From Paenibacillus assamensis DSM 18201 (GTDB lineage Bacteria > Bacillota > Bacilli > Paenibacillales > Paenibacillaceae), in NCBI RefSeq assembly GCF_000422445.1, contig NZ_AULU01000024.1, positions 1 through 47,719 of the forward strand: a stretch of 47,719 nt of DNA, in the 5' to 3' direction. The position numbers and the translations under genes were made by a program. Position 1 is the first letter of the stretch. The number at the start of each line of letters is the position of its first letter. The notes beneath the pieces are model-generated. The model made no database searches and was not told the origin of the DNA. It was given only the letters and a program-made list of their open reading frames with translations. Below, one piece after another: positions 18,480 to 27,032 of the stretch.

Positions 18480-18602
18480 ATGAATATAGAGTCGAACCAA
18501 AAATTTACTCAACGTATTCAAGTCCAGCTTAAGCGATCCGATATAATCGATAGCCAGCCGAGTTCTATTGTAAATAGGACTCGGCTGCCACATGACATAT
18601 GA
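18480..18602 (+). CDS. Possible 40-aa small ORF between valS and folC
   Basis: An ATG-to-TGA ORF (MNIESNQKFTQRIQVQLKRS start) fills most of the valS-folC gap. It has only a weak upstream GGATTAGGG, and its stop lies just before the folC ribosome binding site, which would allow coupling. A strong hairpin covers its last third (18552-18590). I see no known motif and it may be chance. Confidence 0.25.
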   Translation: MNIESNQKFTQRIQVQLKRSDIIDSQPSSIVNRTRLPHDI

Positions 18603-18618
18603 ATAAGGGATGGGAACA

Positions 18619-19995
18619 ATGTCTGCAACAAGTGAAGCTGAAGTGTTTACACCATTTGAACGAGTGGAGCAAGCCGTAGATTGGATTAATTCTTTGATCC
18701 CAGTAGGGATTCGCCCAGGACTTGAACGCATTGAATCCATGATGGAACAGCTAGGTCAGCCGCAACGAAGACTGAAGTTCATTCATGTGGCAGGAACGAA
18801 CGGGAAAGGTTCTACCTGTGCGTTGCTGACAAGTGTATTGCTTAAAGCTGGTTACGATGTGGGTACGTTCACATCTCCTTATATTGAGAAGTTTACGAAC
18901 CGCTTCAAATATAATAATGAAGATATTCCAGATGAGACGTTAGTGTCGATTGTCAATCAGCTGCGACCTATTGTCGAAGAGATGGCTGCAACACCGCTCG
19001 GATCACCGACCATGTTCGAAGTGTCTACAGCGGTTGCGATCGTATATTATGCCACAGTTGCTTACCCAGATGTAGTTGTATGGGAAACGGGGCTCGGTGG
19101 TCGATTAGATGTGACGAATATTGTTACCCCTATCGTATCAGTAATTACAAACGTTGGTCACGATCACATGGATATTCTCGGCGATTCGTTGGAGAAGATC
19201 GCTAGTGAGAAGGCAGGCATTATTAAACCTGGTGTACCTGTAATAACAGCAGTTGAGCAGCCGGAAGCATTGGCCATTATCCGCCAAACTGCTGCAGAGC
19301 GTCGCAGTACGCTTTATACGATGAATGAGCAATTTAAATATTCTTCCGTGCATTCGATTGAAAATGAGCAGACCTTTGCGTTTACAGGCCCGTTTCGCAA
19401 TTTGGAGCATGTATCCATTACAATGAATGGAGCGCATCAATTGAAAAACGCTTCTGTCGCGTTAATGGTCGTTGAAGTGCTTCGTCAATATATGGCTTTC
19501 ATTGTCGACGATGAGCCTTTGTTAGAAGGATTAAATCGCGCCGCTTGGCCAGGACGTCTTGAAATGGTCAGTCTTGAGCCTCGTATTTTACTCGATGGAG
19601 CGCATAATCCAGAGGGAGCAGAGACACTTGCTCAAGCATTGAAGGACACGTACCGATACAAGAAGTGTCATATTATGATGGGAATGCTTTCTACTAAGCA
19701 TCATCGTGATGTACTGCGTCATATACTACCTTTAGCGACTACGCTAATTGTGACTGAGCCTGACTTCCGTAAGAAGCAGGATGCGGAGGCGTTGGCAGGT
19801 TTGGCTCGTGAAATGCTGCAGCAGGAGAGCAATAAGCCTGAAATAATTGTTGAGCCAGATTGGCATAAGGCTCTGGAACGCCTAAAAGGAATGACGGCAA
19901 AGGACGATCTGGCCGTCGTGACAGGAACTTTATATTTGATCTCAGATGTACGCTCGTACATTCTATATAACAAAGAATCTGAAAAAGGCTGGTGA
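18619..19995 (+). CDS. folC: Bifunctional folylpolyglutamate synthase / dihydrofolate synthase
   Basis: It adds glutamate to dihydropteroate or folates with ATP. It is about 458 aa from ATG 18619 (AAGGGA upstream); an ATG at 18610 would add three residues. It is a Mur-ligase fold: P-loop in HVAGTNGKGSTCALLTSVL, TSPYIEKFTNRFKYN, VWETGLGGRLDVTNIV, NVGHDHMDILGDSLEKIASEKAGIIK (read as adjoining blocks) and LLDGAHNPEGAE. It ends directly against murC. Confidence 0.96.
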   Translation: MSATSEAEVFTPFERVEQAVDWINSLIPVGIRPGLERIESMMEQLGQPQRRLKFIHVAGTNGKGSTCALLTSVLLKAGYDVGTFTSPYIEKFTNRFKYNNEDIPDETLVSIVNQLRPIVEEMAATPLGSPTMFEVSTAVAIVYYATVAYPDVVVWETGLGGRLDVTNIVTPIVSVITNVGHDHMDILGDSLEKIASEKAGIIKPGVPVITAVEQPEALAIIRQTAAERRSTLYTMNEQFKYSSVHSIENEQTFAFTGPFRNLEHVSITMNGAHQLKNASVALMVVEVLRQYMAFIVDDEPLLEGLNRAAWPGRLEMVSLEPRILLDGAHNPEGAETLAQALKDTYRYKKCHIMMGMLSTKHHRDVLRHILPLATTLIVTEPDFRKKQDAEALAGLAREMLQQESNKPEIIVEPDWHKALERLKGMTAKDDLAVVTGTLYLISDVRSYILYNKESEKGW

Positions 19996-20001
19996 GTGTG
20001 T

Positions 20002-21378
20002 TTGAAGACAATGGAGCATATCCATTTTATCGGCATTGGGGGCTACGGCATGAGTGCCATTGCTCGAGTAATGCTGGAAATGGGATACACGGTCACCGGA
20101 TCGGATGTTGCTAAGCAAGAGCTTACAGATAAGTTAGAGAAAAAGGGAGCTGCGATTCATATCGGCCATGACGAACGTTATGTGCAAGGGGCAGATGTGG
20201 TCGTATATTCTACGGCTTGTCCAAAAGATAATGTTGAGCGTGTAGCGGCTAAAGAACGGAATATCCCTGTTATACATCGCTCGGAAATGCTGGCGCGCTT
20301 GTTGAATGCCAAAAAAGGCATTGCGGTTGCAGGTGCTCATGGCAAAACGACGACGTCTTCTATGATCGCACTAGTGTTGGAGCGCTGTGGTGTTGATCCT
20401 ACTTTTATCATTGGTGGAGAAGTTACCAACCTCGGCACGAATGCGAAGGCAGGTAGTAGCGATTACGTTGTGGCAGAGGCAGATGAAAGCGATGGTACGT
20501 TCCTGGCTTATTACCCGAATATTGCTGTAGTGACCAATATTGAGGCGGATCACTTAGAGAACTACGGCGGGGATTTTGAGCGCTTGAAGCAAGCGTATGT
20601 TCAATTTTTGAGCCAAGTAGAGGCATCTGGAGCGGCTGTATTATGCTCAGATGATCCTATCGTTAAAGAAATGATCCCAGCAGTTCGATCCAATATTGTT
20701 ACTTATGGAGTAGAGCAAGGTGCTGACTATCAAGCGGTAGATATCGAAGCTGACGATCGCCAAATGTTCTTTACTGTTAAACGTGGAGAGCAAGTGCTAG
20801 GTCGCGTGGAGTTGTCTGTACCTGGTCAACACAATGTGTTGAACGCGATGGCTACACTCGTTGTATGTATGCAAGCTGGCGTGCCGTTCGAAGAGGCTGC
20901 TGCTGCGATAACTGAATTTACAGGGGCAAAGCGCCGTTATCAAATAATCGGTCAAGCAAATGATATTACCGTCGTTGATGACTACGCACATCATCCGACT
21001 GAAATTGAAGCGACGCTGTTGGCTGCTAAAGCTTCAGGTAAGCGCATTGTTGCTGTATTCCAGCCACAACGTTATTCTCGAACGTATTTCTTGTTCGATC
21101 AATTCAGCCGTGCTTTTGGTGGAGCTGATGAGGTTATTATCACAGATATTTATTCTCCTGCTGGAGAGAAGCAGATCGAAGGAGTTAATTCTTCGAAACT
21201 TACAGAAAATATCCGTGAACTATCCAACTCTAATGTTCATTACATTCCTACGAAGGAAGAAGTGGTTCAGCATTTGCAACAATCCGTTAAGCCTGGCGAC
21301 ATCGTATTAACGATGGGAGCAGGGGATATTTGGCGAGTAGCTGTCCAACTGGCTGATTTTATTAAACAAAGCAAGTAG
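20002..21378 (+). CDS. murC: UDP-N-acetylmuramate-L-alanine ligase
   Basis: It adds L-Ala to UDP-MurNAc in cytoplasmic peptidoglycan synthesis. The length is about 458 aa. The N-terminal HFIGIGGYGMSAIARVMLEM binds the UDP substrate, AGAHGKTTTSSMIAL is the P-loop, and VVAEADESDGTFL and DDYAHHPTEIEATL are conserved. The start is uncertain: TTG 20002 sits 6 nt after GGTGAG and is preferred. GTG 19996 and ATG 20011 are also in frame. The gene follows the folC stop with almost no gap and is closed by a terminator. Confidence 0.96.
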   Translation: MKTMEHIHFIGIGGYGMSAIARVMLEMGYTVTGSDVAKQELTDKLEKKGAAIHIGHDERYVQGADVVVYSTACPKDNVERVAAKERNIPVIHRSEMLARLLNAKKGIAVAGAHGKTTTSSMIALVLERCGVDPTFIIGGEVTNLGTNAKAGSSDYVVAEADESDGTFLAYYPNIAVVTNIEADHLENYGGDFERLKQAYVQFLSQVEASGAAVLCSDDPIVKEMIPAVRSNIVTYGVEQGADYQAVDIEADDRQMFFTVKRGEQVLGRVELSVPGQHNVLNAMATLVVCMQAGVPFEEAAAAITEFTGAKRRYQIIGQANDITVVDDYAHHPTEIEATLLAAKASGKRIVAVFQPQRYSRTYFLFDQFSRAFGGADEVIITDIYSPAGEKQIEGVNSSKLTENIRELSNSNVHYIPTKEEVVQHLQQSVKPGDIVLTMGAGDIWRVAVQLADFIKQSK

Positions 21379-21398
21379 CACGTCCTCATAAAGTTGAT

Positions 21399-21438
21399 AA
21401 CTGCGTCATTTTCTTACGAGAAAGTGGCGCAGTTTTTT
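21399..21438 (+). terminator. Intrinsic terminator after murC
   Basis: ACTGCG...CGCAGT with an inner TTTCT/AGAAA stem is followed by T6. Confidence 0.85.
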
Positions 21439-21467
21439 GATTCATTAATGATCCGTAGAGGTGTAAC

Positions 21468-22331
21468 ATGCTGCAATGGCTGCGCAATAGAATTGAACTG
21501 TGGAAAGACTATCCGCTGCATGATGGTTATGTAGTAGGTGGTCGTTATCGGATTGAGCATTGTATTGGTATGGGGAGTTATGGTATTACCTATAAAGCGA
21601 AAGACCTAGAAACAGATAAGGTCTACCTACTTAAGCAGCACAAGCCTAGTAAAGGGAAACTTGGGGCTAAGTTGTTAAAGAAAGAAGCAAAGCATTTGAA
21701 TTTGATTCAACATTCTCATATTCCAAGGTGTATTCATACGTGGGAGGAGAAAGGGAGAAGCTTCCTCGTCATGGACTTCATAGAAGGTTCTAATGTAGAG
21801 CAACTGCTGGACGGTGGGCACTCCACCTTCTCTGAATTGGAGGCGCTGGAAGTTATTAAGCGTATTGCGGCACTTATTGCAGATGTTCATCGAGCAGGCT
21901 TGGTTCATATGGACGTTCGTATTCCAAATGTTCTAATACAGGGTGGGGAAGTGTATTTGATAGACTTTGGCCTTTCTCGTCAGTATAGTGAATGGCCGGT
22001 AAATTCCGATCAACAAGACAATGTTGACAGTATCTCTCTATTGTTTGCTGCTGGAAATAGTCAAGGGGATAATTTTAAACAAAGAATGAGACGCATACAT
22101 CCAAGTAGTGACTGGTATGCACTTGGGCATTTTCTCCTATTTTTACTTTACTCCACCTATGAGGCTGATGAAGAGCAAGAGGAGCGATGCTGGACAGAAG
22201 AGTTGGACATGCATGCAGAGACAAAGGCATTGCTACAGATGCTGTTGATCGCATCCGATACTTTTGATGATACGGCATACTTGGTACAAATTGAAAAATC
22301 ATATGCTGCTATTAAATCATCCTATTCATAG
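21468..22331 (+). CDS. Atypical serine/threonine protein kinase-like protein
   Basis: This 287-aa protein has a eukaryotic-type kinase fold: Gly-rich loop IGMGSYGITYKAKD, Lys in VYLLKQHKP, the hinge FLVMDFIEGSNVEQLL, catalytic loop HMDVRIPNV (His147, Asp149) and DFGLS (Asp166). The Arg of HRD is Met, and the usual Lys two residues after the catalytic Asp is Arg, as in a group of Bacillus-type kinases such as YrzF. Catalytic Asp, Asn and DFG Asp are kept, so activity is possible. There is no transmembrane or PASTA region, so it is soluble. It is monocistronic, between a terminator and a bidirectional terminator. The substrate is unknown. Confidence 0.85.
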   Translation: MLQWLRNRIELWKDYPLHDGYVVGGRYRIEHCIGMGSYGITYKAKDLETDKVYLLKQHKPSKGKLGAKLLKKEAKHLNLIQHSHIPRCIHTWEEKGRSFLVMDFIEGSNVEQLLDGGHSTFSELEALEVIKRIAALIADVHRAGLVHMDVRIPNVLIQGGEVYLIDFGLSRQYSEWPVNSDQQDNVDSISLLFAAGNSQGDNFKQRMRRIHPSSDWYALGHFLLFLLYSTYEADEEQEERCWTEELDMHAETKALLQMLLIASDTFDDTAYLVQIEKSYAAIKSSYS

Positions 22332-22373
22332 CAACTTTTTAGCTAATAAGTGCATATTAGATATAGGATATGA

Positions 22374-22407
22374 AAACACCGCCAGAAATCATTCTAGCGG
22401 TGTTTTC
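22374..22407. terminator. Bidirectional terminator between the kinase gene and the small basic gene
   Basis: A 10-bp perfect stem AAAACACCGC/GCGGTGTTTT surrounds a 14-nt loop, with A/T runs on both sides. It serves the convergent genes. Confidence 0.7.
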
Positions 22408-22504
22408 TATACGAGAAGCTAAGCGCTTGCTCATAAATGGAATGAGTTTAGATGATAAGTCTAGTTCTCCTAGCGCTGGCAACGTACACGGTCTGTTCTT
22501 GCTG

Positions 22505-22702
22505 CTAACTAGAAAAGTAGCTGCTGAAGCTTCTGGAGCTCTTCTTATAGTGCTTATGACCGTACTTGTGAGATTTATGCGTGTGAGTTGGTGTGTAATA
22601 CTTGCGCTTTTTGTAGGCAGAGCTGCTGCTGTAATACACACGATGAGACGATTTCTTGCCCATTAAGGAGTAAAGAAAGCGTTTGATCATTTGTTTAATC
22701 AC
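22505..22702 (-). CDS. Small Ser/Lys/Tyr/His-rich basic protein, likely spore-coat-like
   Basis: This 65-aa protein starts at GTG (22702) with AGAGGAGGT 7 nt upstream on the minus strand, which is strong evidence for translation. The N-terminus (MIKQMIKRFLYSLMGKK) is amphipathic. The rest is low-complexity SSSSAYKKRKYY, THTHKSHKYGHKHYKK and SSRSFSSYFSS. Such Tyr/His/Lys composition is common in small spore coat or crust proteins, but I know no named homologue. The gene is convergent with the kinase and divergent from spoIIB. Confidence 0.65.
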   Translation of the reverse strand: MIKQMIKRFLYSLMGKKSSHRVYYSSSSAYKKRKYYTPTHTHKSHKYGHKHYKKSSRSFSSYFSS

Positions 22703-22925
22703 AATAAGTACCTCCTCTAAGATGGTAGGGTCGTTATTCTTTACGTTTATCTTTATGAAATACTACGTGCTGAAGAACAGTCCGTTTCTTTATTTTATAC
22801 GAACCTTGTACAGTTGTCTCTAACTCTATCTATTTTTACTAGATTGCTGCGTTGGTCGTTCTATTTCATATCAATCTATCATATATCTTGAAGTAACAAC
22901 GACTTGAAGAAGGATGGTGGAGAGG

Positions 22926-24317
22926 ATGGAACGGTCAAGTAAGATGACATTCCGTTTTAGCGAGCATTCTAATGATCAGTCTAATGATCAATCTAGTGGA
23001 CAGCCTGTTACGGATAATGATATACAGTTTTTAGACAAGCAAGGTTCGCAATCAGGAGTGGAATGGAGTGAGTGGATTTCTTTTCCCAAAGAAGAGGGGA
23101 AATCTACTTATGTGCCAGTCGTAGTGGAAAAAGAGAAGGATGACGAACAAGAGGAAGATAAAGAAATCGAACAGTTGGAACGCATCATTCGAGATAGTGG
23201 CCAAGATACGAAAGTTATAGATATTCAGCTAGAACCATCTCTTCCTGACCCTGCGGGTCACTCTTCTACGACGGAAGGAGATTGGGTGTGGTCTTCGGCT
23301 ATGGCAACTTCAGGACATGTATCTGTATCTGACCAAATTGAGCATAGCCAACCGCGGTCCAGCTCCGACGATCAAGTGGATGAAATAACGATTGATCATT
23401 GGCAAGCTTCTCATCGTACTCGTACCTCTGCTTGGAAGCTAATTGCCTCTATTGCGGGTGCGATTGCAACTGGAGCAACATTTGGATTCATTGCATTGTC
23501 TTTATTTACAGGAGAAGTGCGAGTGCCTGAAGTGAATCCAGCTATTCCTGCTATGGGAGCCTTGGAGGAGCAAAGTGCGAATAGGGCTGGTTCGAATGAT
23601 GCTAATGAAGCATCTAAGCTGTCTGAGGAGATTACAAACGGTGCAACAGCTAGTGGAGGTACATCAGTAGCGGTCAACATCCCTGCAAGGTCGGTTTACG
23701 TGCTTCAATATGGGGTATTTAAACAAGCAGAAGGTGCAAAAGCTGCTGCTGCGGAGTTAAATGAGCTTGGTTTGGCTGGAGTAGATGTACAGCTTGGTGG
23801 AGAAGGGCAGCACAGAGTATATGCTGCTGTAGCTAGCAAGCGAGAGGAAGCTATGCTGTTAAGCGATGCGATGAAGAACAAGCAACTGCAAATGTATGTG
23901 AGCAGCATCGAGCGTGCAGAGCTGAAACAGCTTGCCTTTACTGGTGATGGAAAACAGATCGAGGGGTTCATCCGGTCTTCGGATGCTGTACAAGACTGGT
24001 TGTTGACCCAGTCCGTAACCGCTATTCAAGCAACGGGTCTATCTTCTGGAAAGGCTAATGCTTTCGATAAGGCCGCCATGGATAAACTTCGAAACGAACA
24101 CTTGAAATGGACGCAAGCTGGAGAGCTGATTCAGAAAGGTCAGAACGTTGAGGCAGAAAAGACGTGGATCAAGATGGTCCAAGCTATGAACACAGCGATC
24201 AGTGCGGTGAATGAGTATAATAAGTACGCAGCTTCGTCACAGCTATGGAATATACAACAATCGTTGATCCAATATTCTTTACTAGAACAACAGTGGCTTA
24301 AGCAGCTTCAAGCCTGA
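22926..24317 (+). CDS. spoIIB: SPOR-domain sporulation protein, SpoIIB-like
   Basis: About 463 aa. An acidic cytoplasmic N-terminus of ~170 residues is followed by one membrane segment (about 175-195, LIASIAGAIATGATFGFIALSLF) written here as a region rather than a motif. A Ser/Asn-rich linker follows, then a SPOR domain (VYVLQYGVFKQAEGAKAAAA to HRVYAAVASKREEAMLL) and a helical C-terminus. SPOR domains bind denuded septal peptidoglycan. In B. subtilis SpoIIB localises engulfment proteins to the septum. Position just before maf-radC-mreB matches spoIIB. The start is uncertain among ATGs at 22914, 22926 and 22944. Confidence 0.8.
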   Translation: MERSSKMTFRFSEHSNDQSNDQSSGQPVTDNDIQFLDKQGSQSGVEWSEWISFPKEEGKSTYVPVVVEKEKDDEQEEDKEIEQLERIIRDSGQDTKVIDIQLEPSLPDPAGHSSTTEGDWVWSSAMATSGHVSVSDQIEHSQPRSSSDDQVDEITIDHWQASHRTRTSAWKLIASIAGAIATGATFGFIALSLFTGEVRVPEVNPAIPAMGALEEQSANRAGSNDANEASKLSEEITNGATASGGTSVAVNIPARSVYVLQYGVFKQAEGAKAAAAELNELGLAGVDVQLGGEGQHRVYAAVASKREEAMLLSDAMKNKQLQMYVSSIERAELKQLAFTGDGKQIEGFIRSSDAVQDWLLTQSVTAIQATGLSSGKANAFDKAAMDKLRNEHLKWTQAGELIQKGQNVEAEKTWIKMVQAMNTAISAVNEYNKYAASSQLWNIQQSLIQYSLLEQQWLKQLQA

Positions 24318-24398
24318 TATACTTATAGAGAATTCGAGTTGTTTAAAAGAATGTTGATCGGATTCGAAAGACAGGATAAGATGGGTAAGACTGGTCGT

Positions 24399-24427
24399 TT
24401 GTCAACTGGCAGAAGAGAACGTATAAT
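24399..24427 (+). promoter_or_regulatory. Sigma-A promoter for maf
   Basis: TTGTCA (24399-24404), 17 nt, TATAAT (24422-24427), 18 nt before the maf start region. Confidence 0.65.
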
Positions 24428-24445
24428 AAAGAAAGGTGTCAAAAA

Positions 24446-25063
24446 ATGGAGAACACATTAGACAATCCTCATGACTATCCACTTCTCGTACTTGCATCGA
24501 CATCTCCGCGCAGGCAAGAGCTTATACATACGCTCCAATTGCCTGTTGAGATTGAGCCGAGTAATGAGGACGAGACAGTAGACATCCATTGGGCACCATA
24601 TGAGACGGTTGAGCAATTAGCGTTGCGCAAGGCATCTTCTGTTGCACGAGCGCGCCGTGCTCGCGGTGAGGGCGGCCTCGTAATAGGTGCGGATACAATC
24701 GTCGTCTTGAGAGATACGATTCTAGGGAAGCCTGAGAATGAAGCGGATGCATTCCGCATGTTGTCTTCACTTCAGAACGAAGTGCATGAAGTGTACACCG
24801 GAGTTGCTATTATCGACACATTGACAGGTGTAGAACACGTTCAGCACCGTAAGACAGCCGTATGGATGAGACCGCTGAAGCCAGAGCAGATAACTCGTTA
24901 TATCGCATCAGGAGAACCGATGGACAAGGCAGGTTCGTACGGCATTCAAGGATTAGGTGCTGCATTCGTTGATCGCATTGAAGGATGTTACTTCAACGTT
25001 GTCGGTTTGCCGATTTCTTTGCTTGCTGATATGTTGAAGGTGTACGGCATCGAGAAGCCTTAA
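24446..25063 (+). CDS. maf: Maf-family nucleoside triphosphate pyrophosphatase
   Basis: It hydrolyses non-canonical or dTTP/UTP nucleotides to monophosphates, probably for pool cleaning; B. subtilis Maf also affects septation. It is 205 aa. The family signature LASTSPRRQELI is at the N-terminus, GADTIVVL, LGKPENEADAFRML and the C-terminal AGSYGIQGLGA follow. AGAAAGG lies before ATG 24446, and its own promoter is just upstream. Confidence 0.94.
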   Translation: MENTLDNPHDYPLLVLASTSPRRQELIHTLQLPVEIEPSNEDETVDIHWAPYETVEQLALRKASSVARARRARGEGGLVIGADTIVVLRDTILGKPENEADAFRMLSSLQNEVHEVYTGVAIIDTLTGVEHVQHRKTAVWMRPLKPEQITRYIASGEPMDKAGSYGIQGLGAAFVDRIEGCYFNVVGLPISLLADMLKVYGIEKP

Positions 25064-25167
25064 AGTAGCAGGAAGATCACGCTCAAATAGGTGCTGCTGG
25101 CATAATGTGATGCAAAGTAATTGAACATGAAATGCTGACACATGTTGTGAGCGGAGGAGGAAAACAA

Positions 25168-25854
25168 TTGTCCCAAGCACCTATGCTTCGTGACCTTCCC
25201 CTCGAAGACCGACCTAGAGAGCGCATGATACGATCGGGGGCTGAGGCGTTAAGTCACGCCGAGCTGTTAGCTATTTTACTTCGTACAGGAACACGCGATG
25301 AATCAGCGTTATTGTTGGCTCAGCGCATATTGAATCGAACAGGAAGTCTGAGTCGCCTTGGGGATATGTCTGTGCATGAACTTACGCAAATACGAGGGAT
25401 TGGGCCTGCGAAGGCGGTTCAACTTAGAGCTAGCTTGGAACTGGGCCGTCGTATGGCACAAACACGTTCAACAGAAGACCCCTTTATCAGACGACCACAA
25501 GATGCTGCTGATATGGTTATGGAGACGATGCGGCATTATAAACGAGAGCATTTTATGTGTCTATACTTAAATACGAAGAATAGAGTGTTAGCTCAAGAGA
25601 CGATATCAATTGGAACACTTGACGCTTCACTCGTTCATCCACGCGAAGTATTTCGCGCTGCAATGAAGTATGGGTGTGCCTCTATCATATGCTTGCATAA
25701 CCATCCGAGCGGAGATCCTACACCTAGCCAAGAGGACATCCTTGTTACCCGCAGACTGATGGAAGCGGGGGAACTTATTGGCATTGAGGTGCTGGATCAT
25801 CTTGTCATCGGAGATAATCGCTATGTAAGTTTGAAGGAACAGGGGTACATGTAA
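25168..25854 (+). CDS. radC: RadC-family (JAB/MPN domain) protein
   Basis: About 228 aa. An N-terminal helix-hairpin-helix region (LTQIRGIGPAKAVQLRA) is followed by a JAMM/MPN domain whose HNHPSGDPTPSQED motif carries the metal ligands. The function is unsettled and the old link to DNA repair is weak. The start TTG 25168 follows GGAGGAGG by 7 nt. ATG 25132 is in frame but lacks a site. It is placed between maf and mreB as in Bacillus. Confidence 0.93.
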   Translation: MSQAPMLRDLPLEDRPRERMIRSGAEALSHAELLAILLRTGTRDESALLLAQRILNRTGSLSRLGDMSVHELTQIRGIGPAKAVQLRASLELGRRMAQTRSTEDPFIRRPQDAADMVMETMRHYKREHFMCLYLNTKNRVLAQETISIGTLDASLVHPREVFRAAMKYGCASIICLHNHPSGDPTPSQEDILVTRRLMEAGELIGIEVLDHLVIGDNRYVSLKEQGYM

Positions 25855-25860
25855 TATAAT
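25831..25860 (+). promoter_or_regulatory. Candidate sigma-A promoter for the mre genes inside the 3' end of radC
   Basis: TTGAAG (25831-25836), 18 nt, TATAAT (25855-25860), 38 nt before the mreB start. Confidence 0.45.
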
Positions 25861-25898
25861 AGGTAAGATTGAAGGAACTATAAAGGAGATTTGACAGC

Positions 25899-26933
25899 AT
25901 GTTTGGTGGTTTTACGAAAGATTTAGGGATTGATTTGGGAACTGCAAATACACTCGTATACGTACGTGGAAAAGGTGTAGTCGTACGCGAGCCATCTGTT
26001 GTCGCCATTCGTACTGACTCCAAAACGATTGAAGCAGTAGGTGAAGCAGCGAAGAAGATGATTGGTCGTACACCGGGTAATATTCGTGCGATCCGTCCGA
26101 TGAAAGACGGCGTAATCGCTGATTTTGATACAACTGCAACAATGATTAAATATTTTATTCGTCAAGCTCAGAAGCAGCGTTCGCTGTTTCCGCGCCATCC
26201 TAACGTAATGGTATGTGTGCCATCTGGCATTACGGCTGTAGAACAACGCGCGGTTGAAGATGCAACGAAGCAAGCTGGTGCGCGTGAAGCTTACACAATT
26301 GAAGAGCCATTTGCAGCAGCAATCGGTGCAGATCTTCCAGTATGGGAGCCTACGGGCAGCATGGTTGTTGATATCGGTGGTGGTACAACTGAAGTTGCTG
26401 TCATTTCCCTTGGCGGTATCGTGACAAGCCGTTCCGTGCGTGTAGCTGGTGACGAGATGGATGAAGCAATCATTCAATATATTAAGCGTCAATACAATCT
26501 TATGATTGGTGAGCGTACGGCTGAACAATTGAAAATGGATATTGGTTCTGCTATGCCGACAGAAGAGAAAGATTCTATCGAGATTCGCGGACGTGATTTG
26601 CTGACTGGTTTGCCAAAGACTTTGTCTATTACAGGTGAAGAGATTACAGAAGCGCTTTCCGATACAGTTAGCTCCATTATTGAGGCAGTGAAGGTAACAC
26701 TTGAGAAGTGTCCACCAGAACTTGCAGCAGATATTATGGACCGTGGTATCGTACTTACAGGTGGTGGAGCATTGCTTCGCAACTTGGACAAGCTGCTTGC
26801 ACGTGAGACAGGCATGCCAGTAATTGTGGCAGAGAATCCACTTGATTGTGTAGCTATCGGTACTGGGCGCGCATTGGATAACATTCATCTTTTCAAATCG
26901 CGCAGCAGCTCGGCACTTCGTTCTAAGCGATAA
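25899..26933 (+). CDS. mreB: Rod-shape determining actin-like protein MreB
   Basis: This ATP-binding bacterial actin organises lateral wall synthesis with MreC, MreD and RodA. It is 344 aa. Visible are [20 protein letters not shown] (phosphate 1), [19 protein letters not shown] (phosphate 2) and the adenosine motif [21 protein letters not shown] precedes ATG 25899. It is the first gene of mreB-mreC-mreD-minC-minD-rodA. Confidence 0.97.
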   Translation: MFGGFTKDLGIDLGTANTLVYVRGKGVVVREPSVVAIRTDSKTIEAVGEAAKKMIGRTPGNIRAIRPMKDGVIADFDTTATMIKYFIRQAQKQRSLFPRHPNVMVCVPSGITAVEQRAVEDATKQAGAREAYTIEEPFAAAIGADLPVWEPTGSMVVDIGGGTTEVAVISLGGIVTSRSVRVAGDEMDEAIIQYIKRQYNLMIGERTAEQLKMDIGSAMPTEEKDSIEIRGRDLLTGLPKTLSITGEEITEALSDTVSSIIEAVKVTLEKCPPELAADIMDRGIVLTGGGALLRNLDKLLARETGMPVIVAENPLDCVAIGTGRALDNIHLFKSRSSSALRSKR

Positions 26934-26948
26934 GCAGAGGTTAGTTCC

Positions 26949-26990
26949 GCGTGAGGGGTCCGGGTCAAATGTTATTTGGCTCGGACCTCT
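26949..26990 (+). other. Hairpin between mreB and mreC
   Basis: GAGGGGTCCGGG pairs imperfectly with CTCGGACCTC across an AT-rich loop. No T-run follows, so it is not a standard terminator. It may shield mRNA ends or modulate mreC relative to mreB. Confidence 0.4.
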
Positions 26991-27032
26991 ATGTGCATGA
27001 ACAAGGTAACGAAACGGCATTACGATGAGAAG

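Noticed and set aside
22357..22641. 94-codon minus-strand frame overlapping the small basic gene
   Set aside because: It overlaps the small basic gene (22505-22702) in another frame, lacks a ribosome binding site and covers the bidirectional terminator.
25923..27020. 365-codon minus-strand open frame over mreB
   Set aside because: It overlaps mreB completely and its His/Cys/Asn-rich translation resembles no protein.
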